Under the pieces are notes generated by a model. It was given only the letters and a program-made list of their open reading frames with translations. It ran no database searches and was not told the DNA's origin. Below are positions 24,831 to 58,317 of a DNA stretch of 64,000 nt, in pieces. Every line of letters begins with the position of its first letter. The stretch's first letter is position 1. The stretch is taken from positions 58,307,108 through 58,371,107 of the forward strand of contig OZ026628.1 of the NCBI GenBank assembly GCA_964020975.1, written 5' to 3'. A program made the translations under genes and the position numbers. Source of the DNA: Hermodice carunculata. Lineage: Eukaryota > Annelida > Polychaeta > Eunicida > Amphinomidae.

Positions 24831-27645
24831 CTTTCTATATCTTAGTCTAATTGGTTTGAAGCCTCTTCATTCCCTGGTGTAGCAAGATTTTTGTTTGTCT
24901 TCGAATGTAGTTTTTCCGTCTAAACTTCATTCGGCAGAACTTTTATTCGCTCTTTCTTCAGGCACGGCGATTAGGTGGCCGGTGGAGAGCTCAGCTGCCG
25001 AAAAGGTCTTTGGTTTTGATGGTTCGCAAAATATTTACTGTTAACAAAATCTAAAAGAAAGTATGTATTTTCAGAATTGTCTGGATCTTAAGTTGAGTAC
25101 ATGTAACGGGGAATATACTTCTTGTTAAGTTTGGTTGATTATGATGTAAAATGGATTCTCAACTTGTCGTGTTTATTATAAGTGTCACTAGAAAAATGTA
25201 CTTTTCTTTAAACCACAAAATTTAATTTTTTGTTCAATCTGTTTCAAACTTGCAAAATCATAAGTTTCATCTTTACCATGGTGCGACCATTAAAATTTAG
25301 ACTTTGTTATTTTTTAAATTGAGATTAAACTTCTGTTATCAAAAGCCCATCACCACAGTTAGTTAGACCAAAGTTCATATCTACCTCATTGTAGAATAAA
25401 ACTGGTAAACTAGGTAAAACATCAGTCCATGCCAAACGTATTCAGCTTGGCATTTTATAATGTTAAGATAGGGCAAAATAATATTTGTGAAGACGGTAAA
25501 ACTAAAAGTACATTTTTGAAGAAATACTTTTAAACAGGGAAATTTTTCTATTTCTCAGTGGGGTTTAAGTTGACACATCATATCAAACATTCTTTTTTGT
25601 AATGTATTTAAGATTTCTGGGGCAAAAGGTTACAAACATATGTCTTTCCGACGGATATTATGAAAAAAAAATGGCACAACCAATGTTGAAAACGAGATGA
25701 CCAGGTTTCGCTCGTTTAGTAGAAGGGCCTCCCCCAAGCCACCTTAAAAGAGATTATTGCCATGACAACGGTGTTTCACTAAAAAGAGCACCTTGAAAAA
25801 GTCAACACCAATGACATATTTTCTACTGCAGGTAAAACTTATAAGTTAGAATAGAATCTTGTCAATTTTAAGAAATCAGTTATCGGCATGTGATCGCTGT
25901 AAAAACGCACGCTGATTAGACTCTTAGGCAGAGCGAAATCAGTAATGGTAATTTTTAATGACGATTATGATAGCTACAGGGTTTTTGACTTATAATATGT
26001 TTACATATACCCCATAAAAAACATGCACATTTAAAACCTAGAAATGCTACGATGCAGTGCATATGATGAACTTTGTCAATGACGTCATAAAATTATACAG
26101 AGAAAGTTTTGTACGTTGTCTAAAACAAAACAAAAACAAAAACAAAAACAAAAAATGCAAAAAAAAAAATTACACAAACCACCCTAACTGACCTGCAATT
26201 TCGTTACTTTTTTACTCTTTGATGTTTTACTTGTTCAATCATAAGGACTTTGACCAACAGTGAAACAGTTTTATGCAGGAACATTAACAACACAATAAGT
26301 AGTACCATGTGACATTTATCTGCTTGTCATAAACAATGTGTCTTATATATATATTTTAATTGGCCTGCTTATACATACCAAAAGTGCAGTTAATGGACAG
26401 ATGGAGAGCCTTTGGCGAGAAGTGTTGTTATAAGCGCACACAATTCACAGATACTCGTTTAGAAATCCAGTAAAATAACAAATGTATCTCATTGAGTTTT
26501 ATTTGTTTGTTTCTTTTGCTTTCCTCTTTTTTTCTTTTTAGTCAAGGGGGGTGGGGGGTGTTCGACTCCCCCCACCCCCCGTGATGGGCCTGCCTAGTAA
26601 GACGGATAATAAACTAAGACTTCCAATACAAGAAAAAAAAAAGGCGACAGACCTTAAACATCACCTCTCGGAAACCAATGTTGACGCTGGTCAACAATGG
26701 TTTCTCTGAGTGTCATTTAGTGTGCCGTTCACCTCACTGCTCGCCATACGTATTTTCATTGGAATTGTTTAATCGAATCACATCTTACATGTATGTATTT
26801 CTCATTTGGAGGATCCTGAGGAAGATAAACTTTCGTTTATCAGCCTACCATTCCTAAATTTAGGTTTTTATTTTATGTTCTGCTCTCATTATAGTTTGTA
26901 GATGGTGATACACTAAATGAACTTGTTTTCGCTGATTATGAACCTCTTCACTAAGGCCACCGTTGGTTGCAGACTCCTTTGTTCGAATTGAGTTCATAAA
27001 CAATTGGATCATTTCACAATGTTTTCCCCCAGCCATATGGCCTGCTGTGTCACGCGAAGTTTATCATGTAATGCGTTTGCGTTTTGCATTATCTAAAAAG
27101 TATAGCAAGCGTTGTTCTTTCTTGTCGGCGATGGCCATTTCACATGGCTTCAAGCACGCTACGTGGACCTAGGCATTCTACATATTATTTCATGAGCTGT
27201 GTATATGCATTTTGAGAGACGCATAAAGAAAGGGCCCTTTTCATGATTCGCTGAGAAAAAATATTTCTTTCACAGTGAACGTCGAAAATTGTCTGAGTCA
27301 CGATTCACAGAACAAAACACATTTTCACAATAATTAATTCCTAAAAGTAATGACTTACATACCATATGTATGTCAGTCTCCGATGGACCATTGCAATTAA
27401 GCGTGACCATCAATGTCTACCTAAACAAATCAAACCAGCGTAAAAATGTTAATAACTATAGTGTTGTGTCCAGGATTATACAAAAAAGTTAAATGTGGAC
27501 AAACGTGTACATGTGCGGACTATGCGAACTGAACAAAACGGACGGGGTAAATGATGACAACCACGTCATGATATCTATAACTGATTTATTGGAAATTGCA
27601 ATTCAAACCAAAAGAGTCGCCGAAGTGTAAGACAACGTCAGAACA
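24831..27645. other. No supported gene; one perfect G/C hairpin
   Basis: Holds a (CAAAAA)n tract at about 26125-26155 and the hairpin at 26546-26580 (listed separately). Otherwise there are only short chance frames. Confidence 0.35.
26546..26580. repeat. Perfect G/C-only hairpin
   Basis: GGGGGGTGGGGGG (26546-26558) and CCCCCCACCCCCC (26568-26580) are exact inverses around a 9-nt loop. The G-rich arm could also form a quadruplex. It is strikingly GC-rich for this AT-rich stretch. Function unknown. Confidence 0.8.
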
Positions 27646-27834
27646 ATGGCGCTTCCTCAAAAGAAGGCCCTGCTCAAATATATTGAAAACTACCGTACGT
27701 TACAGTATATAAGTACTATTGAAAACCCAGATGTTGATTCTTGCGCTGTCATGCAATTTGACGGTCTCGGCTCCTCTGAGCACGTTCGGGGATCCAATTG
27801 CAGAGAACACGCCAGGATGTATTTGTCAGTGTGA
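27646..27834 (+). CDS. Candidate small ORF or first exon, unknown
   Basis: A 62-codon frame opens at AACAATGG (good start context) and reads MALPQKKALLKYIENYRTLQ, then YISTIENPDVDSCAVMQFDG, ending at TGA 27832-27834. A GT at 27829 could be a donor instead. The composition is more balanced than the flanks. I do not recognise the protein. It lies 1.1 kb upstream of the lipase start on the same strand, but nothing links the two. Confidence 0.25.
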   Translation: MALPQKKALLKYIENYRTLQYISTIENPDVDSCAVMQFDGLGSSEHVRGSNCREHARMYLSV

Positions 27835-28519
27835 ATCCTTGAATACGTATTTAAAAAAAAACACTGCATTTTATTTTATTTGTGCAATGATTTTGCAAAC
27901 ATTCTACTAAAAGATGACGTTTGATGAAAGAGGAACATAAACAGGAAACAATAAAGACAGAGAGCATTGAAATTGCTTCCTTTTCACAACCGTTACGCCG
28001 GCGGATGCGTTTTTTCAAAACAAATCTTTCATTCTGGCAAATGTCCCGATACTGTTAGACCCCTGGTCATCGATTTGTCTTCGACGCGTAGTCACTGTCT
28101 TATTCATGTAAGATAAGTAGATCTGTGTGTATCTGCAGAATTTGCCACCCGATTTGATCTTAATGTGAGAAAACTATAACTCATTTGCATTTCGGTTGCA
28201 CAATATTATTGTTTCATGAAGCAGGGTATAATTTTTGCGCATTTGTGTGCATATGTCGCGGAAACGAGTACCCATTCTACGTAAACAGATGTTGGCTTCA
28301 CGTCAGTGTATGACGTCATATATGTGATCGCAGACCTAGCACTTAAAGTATGCTGGATTATATTTACAGGAATCAAATAAATTTATTGAGGCATGGTTTC
28401 TGTGTGATGCATGCCAGTCATAAAATATCACTTAATCATGCATTGTTTCACAAAGAACGTGTGTAAAGACGCTCTCATGAAACTAAACCGCTCTGTTTAC
28501 TTAAAAGTTAAGAGAAGTC

Positions 28520-28617
<98 letters not shown>

Positions 28618-28958
28618 TATGCAATAAAAAAAACCTGGTTTCTGGTGACAAAGAAAAGCTTGAATTCCGAGAATGAAATACACGTTTTCTATCAATAATC
28701 TGTGTTTTGTGGTGTAATGAGACAATTAACACCTGAGGAATGTCCCATTACGTTAACCTCTTGAACATGAGATCACAAAAAGTATCAGAAACATGATACC
28801 CTACTATATTATGACAATGTATCAGAAATGCCTCGTTCATTGAATCCATTATACACAACCCTAATCAAGGTTATTTTTGTTCAGTTGAAAATACAGTATT
28901 TCCGCACATTATCATTAAGTGGCAGTTTCCGGGTTTCTGATACTGAGCGACTTTCACC
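27835..28958. other. Upstream region of the lipase gene
   Basis: Includes a (TA)n tract of about 95 bp (28525-28620). No clear TATA box or initiator near the start codon could be fixed, so the transcription start is unknown. Confidence 0.4.
28525..28620. repeat. (TA)n microsatellite
   Basis: About 47 TA units with one TATG interruption near 28599. Confidence 0.95.
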
Positions 28959-46849
<17,891 letters not shown>

Positions 46850-46889
46850 TGAATACTCAGTGTTGTAGCAGGTAACCTGAATGTCAAAT

Positions 46890-46895
46890 AATAAA
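46890..46895 (+). terminator. Polyadenylation signal of the lipase gene
   Basis: AATAAA lies 41 nt after the stop codon, the first such signal in the 3' untranslated region. Confidence 0.7.
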
Positions 46896-46964
46896 GAGGC
46901 TTGCTGAATTACATGTATTTGTGTTGTGTCACTACAAAGATATATTAACATTGGTATACTCCAC

Positions 46965-47168
46965 AATCATTTATATCCCCGGCCACAAAATTTCTCGAAT
47001 ACACTTCAAACCAGAATTTCACGAGTTTTGTTTTCCCGATTATATGCAGGCTTACATACCAAATTAAGTGCCCTATAATTTTCCCGAGTTCAATATTCCT
47101 GAACTGGGTTTCCTCGGGAAAACTTCGTGAATAATAATAACTCGCGAAAATTTATGATTATACAGTAT
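46965..47168. repeat. Terminal-inverted-repeat element F, copy 1
   Basis: The right end, CTCGCGAAAATTTATGATTA followed by TACAGTAT, is the inverse of the TACTGTATAATCATAAATTT terminus seen at the left of copies 2 and 3. The left end here is more decayed. The inside is rich in CCCGA/TCGGG words. It is about 200 bp, non-coding, and MITE-like. Confidence 0.65.
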
Positions 47169-47739
47169 TAAACGAATTTATTCAATATAATTGAGGGATC
47201 CCGACTTCTTCTACAGAGAATAAATAGAGATAATTTATCCTCTACCCACAAATGCAAGCGTAGTATTCAGCACAATTGAACGAAAGCACTGGAATGAACG
47301 CAAGGGAATTGGTCTTAAAGGTACTTTTATTGTGGTGGCGCCTTCTCTTGTCGAGTGCGCTTCTTTCGCTTACGTTTCTGTTCGTACGGATGACAGCAGT
47401 TGATGTGTCGTATAGATCATGTGTATAACTTCTCATAATCTTTTTTACACAACCCAACGGACACATGGATAATTTGGTCGCTCTTGATTTTCAGTATGAC
47501 GTCCCGCCAGTGAATGACCTGCCAATAATGTTTTTCGGTTCTGAGGTCAATCATTATTCTTAATAAATCTAAATGATTTAGCTAGTATTGCTTGGTCGAA
47601 CATCGGGCCGTTTGCCGATGATATAACATGGTTCTTCTTTTGCAAAAGATATCCCTATAAAGGTAGCCACACGGAATCCAAATGTTCACTTAGATGCACG
47701 GGATTGCAATTGTAATTCATACTTTCTACTTCTTCAATA
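47169..47739. other. No recognisable feature
   Basis: Downstream flank of the lipase gene. A 74-codon minus-strand frame has no recognisable domain. Confidence 0.35.
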
Positions 47740-48572
47740 TCTTTTCCAAAACCGTCAGTCAGATCTACCCCAGACTTCGTGGAGATGTACCTTTGCTAAG
47801 TCTCTATTATTTTTGAACGGCAATGCGTCATCGTCATTTTTTTACTACTTATATTTGTTGAAGTTTAAAATAAATTTCTCCAAAGCACTTCAAAATTTTG
47901 AAGGGACACTTCTGGGGACCCCTGAACATTATTTTATTCAAATGATGTTAAAAATATCGTCCGTTTTTGCTATGTTTGCCTTCTCCATAACTGCCACTCA
48001 GATTGTGCTGAACCTGAAGCATATAGAATGGTTAAACTTGTCCCCCCGGTGGTGTTGCCAATAGACCTGATCTAACAACTTTGTTCAATTTTGATACTTG
48101 TCATTTAAAGCTAATGTATTCTATTGATTACTTTGTAAGTCCATGGTGATTACAATGGCTATCCTTTCGACTTCTCTACATAAACTGTCTGCCAGATTTA
48201 CTTCAGATGTGGTGGGGAAATATCTTGGGTGGACCTCTGCCTCTACCTTTACTAAATAGTTTAAATGTCACGCTACAGTGATCTTTGGACTTTTGTCATA
48301 TATTTTTCGTTTGTTGATTCCTGATTAAACTACTTTGTTCAATTTTGATACTTGTCATTTAAAGCTAATGTATTCTATTGATTACCTTGTAAGTCCATGG
48401 TGATTACAATGGCTAACCTTTCGACTTCTCTACATAAACTGTCTGCTAGATTTACTTCAAATGTGGTGGAGAAATATCTTGGGTGGGTCTCTACCTCTAC
48501 CTGTACCAAATACTTTAAAATGTCACGCTACAGTGATCTTTGGACTTTTGTCATATATTTTTCGTTTGTTGG
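47740..48572. repeat. Dispersed repeat C, copy 2, with local duplication
   Basis: It shares the unit words of copy 1 (CAGATTGTGCTGAACCTG, ACGCTACAGTGATCTTTGGA). The last part, 48078-48331, is repeated directly at 48332-48572 with a period of 254 bp and only scattered differences, so that duplication is recent relative to the family. Confidence 0.7.
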
Positions 48573-48839
48573 CAGAATAAAAAAAATGGTAACTGAAAGT
48601 AAATATTCTACATTCCCGAGTTAGAATGAGCTGCAGTCAGTTGAATTTAATTTAATTTTAAATCAGTATTTTGATCATGAAACGAAGGGTTAGTATTTTC
48701 AATATAGGATTATGATTATTGACCATATTGTTGCGAAATATGACAGAAATGAATGTTTCGTCTTAAATTCTATATACCTCAACCCAATCCAAACTCACAC
48801 ACCTCCTCACCACGACCAAACGATAAATGAATGAATAAA

Positions 48840-49054
<215 letters not shown>

Positions 49055-49768
49055 ACAAACAAACAAACGTGTGTGGAAGGAGGTAGTACTATCGTGACAA
49101 AGGTCACGTTGTCCATATGTTCACATACCAGGGATAATATAAAGCACTCACGGAACAAAATATTCTGCCAACCGCATGTCACATTGTCGCATGTGCCACC
49201 TGTTCTAGACAATGGATAATAGCAACATATGTAATTGTAGGATTCTCATAAATGGGACTACGCATCAACATCCCTCGTCCTTTAGGTTAACTCTCCGTTT
49301 GGGTTGCAACAAATAGAGTACAACATGTTAAAGTTTCATAATACATGTACTGTTGCCTTTAACGTTGTCCTAGATAAAGAACGTACATGGATTTGCATTA
49401 CTTTACTGTCGGCCAAAATAACCTATTGACTATTAACATTTATTATTATTGCAAAAGCATAAAGTAGGAAATTTTGTATGGTGATTTGGAATTTTACATG
49501 AGCCTAAACTCAGGTAATTTTGCATGTAACTCTAGCTATAGAATGTTATAATATAAAAGCATAGTTTGTAGCTGTACATAAAAATATTAGCAGGTATCCA
49601 ACGGTTGCTAGGTAATGTAGTCCTTGAGGTGTAGGGGGAGGTTATCTGATATACTGTGGACAGTCTTGAATCTCCTTCTGTGCTGTTATCTAATTAATTT
49701 CTGAGACGGTGCTGCTGGAGTATTTTGCTCCTCGTGCGCATATGCAACTCCAGCAGCTGCAGTGCAGT
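49055..49768. other. No recognisable feature
   Basis: No coding or repeat signal was recognised. Confidence 0.35.
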
Positions 49769-49769
49769 A

Positions 49770-50002
49770 GATACTGTTTAAGTACAAATTTTCACGAGGA
49801 ATACATTTATCTGAATCGTGCCATTCGGGAAAATAAAAATTGGGAAAAACTCCAAAACACTCACTGCGCATATGACATTACCTGGAGCTTAGCGTTACTT
49901 GCCTGGAATGCGGGAAAATAAAAACCGTGGAATTTTGCATTTTTGTAAGTCCAGCAAAATATTTTTTTTTGGGGGGGGGGGGATTTGTTCTTATACAGTA
50001 CA
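49770..50002. repeat. Terminal-inverted-repeat element F, copy 3
   Basis: The left end TACTGTTTAAGTACAAATTT and TCACGAG and the right end ATTTGTTCTTATACAGTA are inverses of each other with mismatches and match the F termini. A T/G run (49962-49981) lies inside near the right end. Confidence 0.6.
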
Positions 50003-50960
50003 CCTGGTGCATCTATAATTGGCCATGTTTCATTCTGGTTTCGTTTGGGCTTACAGCTTTTTGTTGGGTCTGATATGCACATCATGCAGGATTGTTTAGC
50101 CATCATTAGTCGAACAACATATGCTTGGAGCATTTGTTTTTCTACAATCACGCCTTTTCCCAAGTCTTTTCATGGATATTGTTGGAAATTAATGTTTTGT
50201 CCTGGATTCAATGAGAAGAAATCGTGTGCTCTAAAATAAATTATTGATTACGCACAATGCCAGTTCACATTGCCTTTTTGTAAAGCATTATTTAGTCGAT
50301 CAATACCTTACAGTTTTTTTTAAAGTTTGATTCAATTAATCGTGATCTTCCAAATAACATTTCGACATTACTTTGGTTATTGTCCTATGGAGGATTATTT
50401 TGTTACTCCAACAGTGCTGCATATCGGTCACTGCCATCATAAATTGCCTTTTACATCATATTTCTGATTAGATTTACAGATGAATTGGTGTTGTCATTCT
50501 CTTCATGGTGGAAAGGTTCTGAACCTGTGTGGTCTATCCCCCATAAGTTGGTGATATGCTTGAATCGTCTGATGGTTTGTTCCCATCTCCACACCATCCA
50601 ATATGAACTGCTATGGGACTCCTAATTTTGCATTGTGTTGTTCCATGTTTGTCACTACATTCCTTGTTGTGATTGTTAGCAGGTCATCCATTTCTATAAA
50701 GTCTAGGAAATAACTCATGACAACAAGGGAGGTGTTCTAATGGTCTATTTCAACCCTTTTCCATGGAGCTTCAGTAATGGCACGTTGTCCCAATGTTTCC
50801 CTTTGATTGACAGGCTTTACTGTTAAGTAATGCTTGCAACCATCGGTGAGCTAGCTGTCGTCTTTTGAAAGCTTGCATCAAGGTGGCATTCATACGCTGC
50901 AAGGATACTGCCATCTAATAAAAATATACAGCAATTTTCTGCCAGGTTGCAAATAGCAAG
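50003..50960 (-). other. Coding-like relic, unassigned
   Basis: On the minus strand one reads MDDLLTITTRNVVTNMEQHN, a stop, and YHQLMGDRPHRFRTFPP (50700-50510), and near 50915-50800 MAVSLQRMNATLMQAFKRRQ. Stops break every frame. It may be an old gene or transposon fragment of a family I do not recognise. Confidence 0.25.
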
Positions 50961-50964
50961 TGTA

Positions 50965-52240
50965 ACATCATTGATTTTGTGCACAAAATCGTAATATATA
51001 TCGTTTTCATGGACAGAATCACGACAGGCTTAAAAACAAATTGTAAGAGCTGATAACAAAATCGAAGCTCACCAGGCAATTAAACTACCCTTATGATTTG
51101 TGGACGAAACTGGAAGAAAAGCATACCAAACTGAAAGTATTCTGCACAATACAACAAGTTTGCTGAATTCTTTGCACATACATTTGATAATTTATCAATT
51201 TGTGCACAAATCGTATATTACGAATTAGAAGGCAAGTGGAAGCTTTCAACAATTTCGTCCACGAAATTGAAAATATACATCTACAGACTTGTTCGATATA
51301 ACAATATCGTCCATGACATTGTTCAGTTTATCAATTCTGTCCTCAGAATCCTTAAAATTGTGCCAGATCATGCACATAATTGGGCAAGGTTTTGAATTCT
51401 ATCCACAAAATCTTGAAAGCGTTTCAGTTTGGCCAAGACAATCCATCTTTGATCAAATGTTGGCAGAACATGAAAAAACGTGTAGAGTAATCCATGTGTC
51501 ATCAAATTTGTGCACAAAATTGGAAGACCATTCCACAAAATCCTGTGCTTTCCCGATTTCGCGCACAGAATTGTAAAAGTATAATAGTTTTGTTCATGGA
51601 AATCTAAAGATAAAATAATTCTGTCAACTGAATCGTTCAGTTTCTCAATTTCGTGCAAGAACTCATAAAAACGACCTAACTTTTGTCCATAAAATTCTAA
51701 AACACACGGAATTCTAAACTTTATCGATTTTGTTTACAAAAGTGGTAAGATGTGACATTTTCAACCCTAGAACGCCAAGTGTACCAGTTTACAATTTTGA
51801 ACCATCTGAGATACTTGACAACGTTATCAGAAATGAACAAATCTTGCACATATGTCTATGTTTAAATTTTCACCATGCTAACAATTTAGTGGCTTTTTAC
51901 GATTTTGCAATTTCATTTACGATTCTGTGCAAACATCCCATTATAATTGTAACTCTGTGTCGTTACTTCCACCTTTGTGCATGAAACTGGGCAAATCTTA
52001 TAGGATATTGTGAACTGAATACTGTTTCCATCGACAAAATCGATATGATGATCTGAATTTCTACATAGTAATTTCGACAGTGTTGAAAGATTACTTGATT
52101 TTGTGGACGAAATTGATAAACCTATGGATTTCGTGTATGAAATTGATAAACTTATGGATTTTGTGCACAAAATTGATATACTTTACAATTCTGTGGACAA
52201 AACTGTCAGAATTTACGGATTTCATCCATGAAATGAATTA
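50965..52240. repeat. Degenerate array with palindromic centres
   Basis: About 25 variants of GATTTTGTGCACAAAATTG are spread over 1.27 kb. The best preserved part (52093-52240) is a head-to-tail array of exactly 30 bp: GATTTYGTGxAYRAAATTGA then TAAACTTATG. The centre TTTTGTGCACAAAA is self-complementary. Elsewhere the spacing varies from about 30 to 60 bp and many copies are worn. Stops occur in all frames. Confidence 0.75.
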
Positions 52241-52580
52241 AAATCACCACAATATTGATGTCACACTTGGCACCCCATAATTGCAGTCATTTCTTGTAAG
52301 CCCAAACATGTCTTGCAAGTTTGCAGTTATCTCCTAAAAAAGGAAAACAGTCAAATGGGGTTAAATATTGTACTTTCCAAAATCTGGATGACTCCATCAC
52401 TTCATTTTGCTTTAGATTACACTATTTCTTCAGTTCTTTCCTTAATATTTTGTGATCTTCATTCTCGTCTCCCTCGGCAAATTTCATCTGATCTTGCACC
52501 TTAATAGACCACTGTTTGGCCGCCATAGTGGAGTATGAATGCTTACTGCATTTTTTTTCCCGTATTTCTCACTGGCATCA

Positions 52581-52691
52581 CTAGTGAGAAGATACACTAA
52601 AATAAGATGGTTCCATTTCAGAAAATTCTCTGCGAAGCCGGTTTTTATCCAGGTCGATTCGTGCCAGGGCATTGAAGTTCTCCTCTGTCAT
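52581..52691 (-). CDS. Candidate 36-residue ORF or first exon
   Basis: An ATG in good context (ATTAAAATGA), with an in-frame stop just upstream, opens MTEENFNALARIDLDKNRLR and REFSEMEPSYF before a TAG. It is charged and helix-like, unlike chance frames here. I do not recognise it, and no donor is convincing. Confidence 0.2.
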   Translation of the reverse strand: MTEENFNALARIDLDKNRLRREFSEMEPSYFSVSSH

Positions 52692-53054
52692 TTTAATAAC
52701 GAGTCACCGTCACCTCTCCATTTTCTGCAAGCACATTCTCTCATTATGTTTAACTCTGTTTGCTGAGGCATTAGTGAATATTTGATTTCAATCTAACTCT
52801 TAGCATTAAAAGTATAGGAGAGAGCCTGGTGTGATATCAGACCATGAAACATGAGCCTGGTGTGCTATCAGACCATAATACATGTGTCCCGCCCATATTC
52901 CAATAAGCCACGCCCACCTTGGTTTCCGACCTCAGCACTTGAACATGCTAGGAAAATCAGTTTTTGGTCGTTTGGTTTTATTCTATGCACTAAATTTCGA
53001 AAGTCTTTATACTCGAATAGAAATATTAAGTTGCAAATGTAAGTATAAGAATTG

Positions 53055-53198
53055 AGGGTTACTTTTGTGTGTGTTATGACGTAATGACGCAGATGATTGA
53101 AGCTGGCATCCGGTGAGGTGTACTGGCTTTCGCCACGACCGCAATGGCAGCTTCAATTACCTGCGTCATTATGCCATAACGCACATGAAAGCGACCGT
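53055..53198. repeat. Short foldback element (E5)
   Basis: The left arm (GTGTTATGACGTAATGACGC, then AGATGATTGAAGCTG) and the reverse complement of the right arm (GCGTTATGGCATAATGACGC, then AGGTAATTGAAGCTG) match with few differences. The loop centre is TGGCTTTCGCCACG (53124-53137). The ends resemble those of E3 (GGGTTA...TGTG). Confidence 0.75.
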
Positions 53199-53785
53199 CA
53201 TTTCTTAAATGGAAACACATGGTCAAGAGAAACACTTTCGCATTTTTACTTGCCGGGCACCATTGTTTACATTCTTCATGGAGACAACAGCGTGTCACAA
53301 AAGTCATGCCATGCATGTGGACAATAGACAGTGGTGCTGTATGTTCAAGTGTGATTCACATTCAATGGGACTGCTTGACTTAAAAAAATATGGATTATTG
53401 TAAATGTGAACACGTCCACACGGTGGCATATCACATAATGACAGTAGGTGTACATCAGGACTTGAAAACCAAGGATGACACACCCATTTTGCTGCTTGTT
53501 TCATATAACTAATTCTTTAAGTCTAAATTTCCTTGAGTACTTCCTGGTTTGCTCAGGAGTGCCAAATACAATTTAAATAAAAAAAATCATTTATGGGGAA
53601 TTTCTGCCATGACATGACTATTTAAAATGTATCAGCATGACTCGTGAATGCAAAATGCATAACATTTCAGCATGCAAGGAAATCCAGAACGTTTGTGGCG
53701 AGCAGTATGAATATTATACATCTACTTTACATACAGACAGCATGTTCACACCCTCCGCCAGCTAACACGGTGACTTGAATTAATT
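53199..53785. other. No recognisable feature
   Basis: Overlapping short frames without domains. Confidence 0.35.
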
Positions 53786-53787
53786 GA

Positions 53788-53863
53788 AGTACTGTCTAAT
53801 CATAAATTTTACGAGAGATTAATATTCGCGAACTTTCCGAAGTGGAGCCTGTTCGAGAATATT

Positions 53864-53912
<49 letters not shown>

Positions 53913-54038
53913 GCGGGTCTCATCTGATGAATACCTATTTTCGGTAGTGGCAACTCGGGAAAATTACACTTGGGAAGATCCCTTTTGAGCCTCATTCGGG
54001 AAATTTTATGCTCTAGAATAAAAATGATTATACGGTAT
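53788..54038. repeat. Terminal-inverted-repeat element F, copy 2, with a CA tract inside
   Basis: The left end GTACTGTCTAATCATAAATT and TTACGAG and the right end AAAAATGATTATACGGTATT are inverted. A (CA)n tract (53864-53910) lies within it. Confidence 0.7.
53864..53910. repeat. (CA)n microsatellite
   Basis: About 23 CA units inside element F copy 2. Confidence 0.95.
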
Positions 54039-54079
54039 TTTATTTCAAGTCAAATTGAACATTGCCATGTAGGCGGTAC

Positions 54080-54211
54080 CTCGGGCTGAATCTGTCCCTG
54101 CTGGTGCTCATCCTGGAGTATCTTTGTGCTGACTAACCCAGGCCAAAGGCTGACAAAGGACACTTTGTGCTTCCTCAGCTCAATGGCGCAGTCTGTTGTC
54201 ATCCGGTCACA
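54080..54211 (-). CDS. DHRS1-like: Exon of a DHRS1-like short-chain dehydrogenase/reductase
   Basis: On the minus strand, between an acceptor TTGCACTCACAG and a donor CCGAG/GTACCG, 132 nt encode 44 residues in phase 0: CDRMTTDCAIELRKHKVSFV, then SLWPGLVSTKILQD. Human DHRS1 reads ACDKLAADCAHELRRHGVSC followed by VSLWPGIVQTELL at this point. It follows the YxxxK active site and covers the helix and strand leading to the conserved PG. DHRS1 is an NAD(P)H-dependent carbonyl reductase; activity here is inferred from family. The upstream exons should lie at higher coordinates and the C-terminal ones at lower, but I found neither within the window. Either they are beyond reach of reading by eye or the gene is broken. 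Confidence 0.8.
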
Positions 54212-54569
54212 CTGTGAGTGCAAATAATCTACCATTAGGGACCAGCCATTAAACCTATAAAATGTTTCTGCAACAGGTAACTCCAGGAAACAAGTTATTT
54301 TGAACACAAGTATTGGGGGGAGACTGGAACAGGAACCGTGGCTGTTCCTGATCCCTGTGGCAAGTGGCAACCTATCAGATGTGGGAGCATTGGTAGGTTC
54401 AACTGCACTCACAAAGCATAAATATTCAACCCTCCTACAGATACTGTATATGTGGCACATTGCTTTTTATCTCTAACAAAATGACTGTCAACCTTATTAT
54501 ATTTTTTAAGATCTGTTAGTTATATTTTATTTTCCCAAAAGAATTGGTGTGCAATAGATTATTATTATT

Positions 54570-54570
<1 letters not shown>

Positions 54571-54634
<64 letters not shown>
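54571..54634. repeat. (ATC)n microsatellite
   Basis: About 21 TCA units preceded by a short ATT stretch. Confidence 0.95.
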
Positions 54635-54707
54635 GTTCTTAGCTCTGTGGTGCCGCAGGGATAAAAGGACCACGTCCAATTGTCTGCCAGCTCACCGAAA
54701 GTGTCGA

Positions 54708-54845
54708 GAACCTGTGTGGCGCTATGGTTAGAGTGGATAGCTTAAATTCGAAATGTGATGGGTTCGAATCCATGAGGCTCAATTCATCATTATATACTTT
54801 TATAATACAAGGCAAATCTTATTGAGCAGCCCACCAATGTAATAG
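54708..54845 (+). mobile_element. tRNA-derived SINE
   Basis: GGCGCTATGGTTAGAGTGG resembles a tRNA A box, and GGGTTCGAATCC (about 54761-54772) is a perfect B box 33-35 nt further on, the spacing of an RNA polymerase III internal promoter. The acceptor arm does not close, so this is not a working tRNA. The body continues to a GAAA tract, which would be the usual simple-sequence tail. Confidence 0.65.

Positions 54846-58317
<3,472 letters not shown>

Noticed and set aside
27703-27834. TATA box at 27703 and a signal-peptide exon beginning MLILALSC as the lipase start
   Set aside because: Its phase would also fit exon 2, but its donor (CA/GTGTGA) is weaker, and the ATG lies about 27 nt after the TATA word, where transcription would only begin. 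The exon at 28959 has a better start context and a GTAAGT donor.
54708-54785. A functional tRNA gene
   Set aside because: The A and B boxes are good, but the acceptor stem does not pair and the sequence leads into a SINE-like body and tail.
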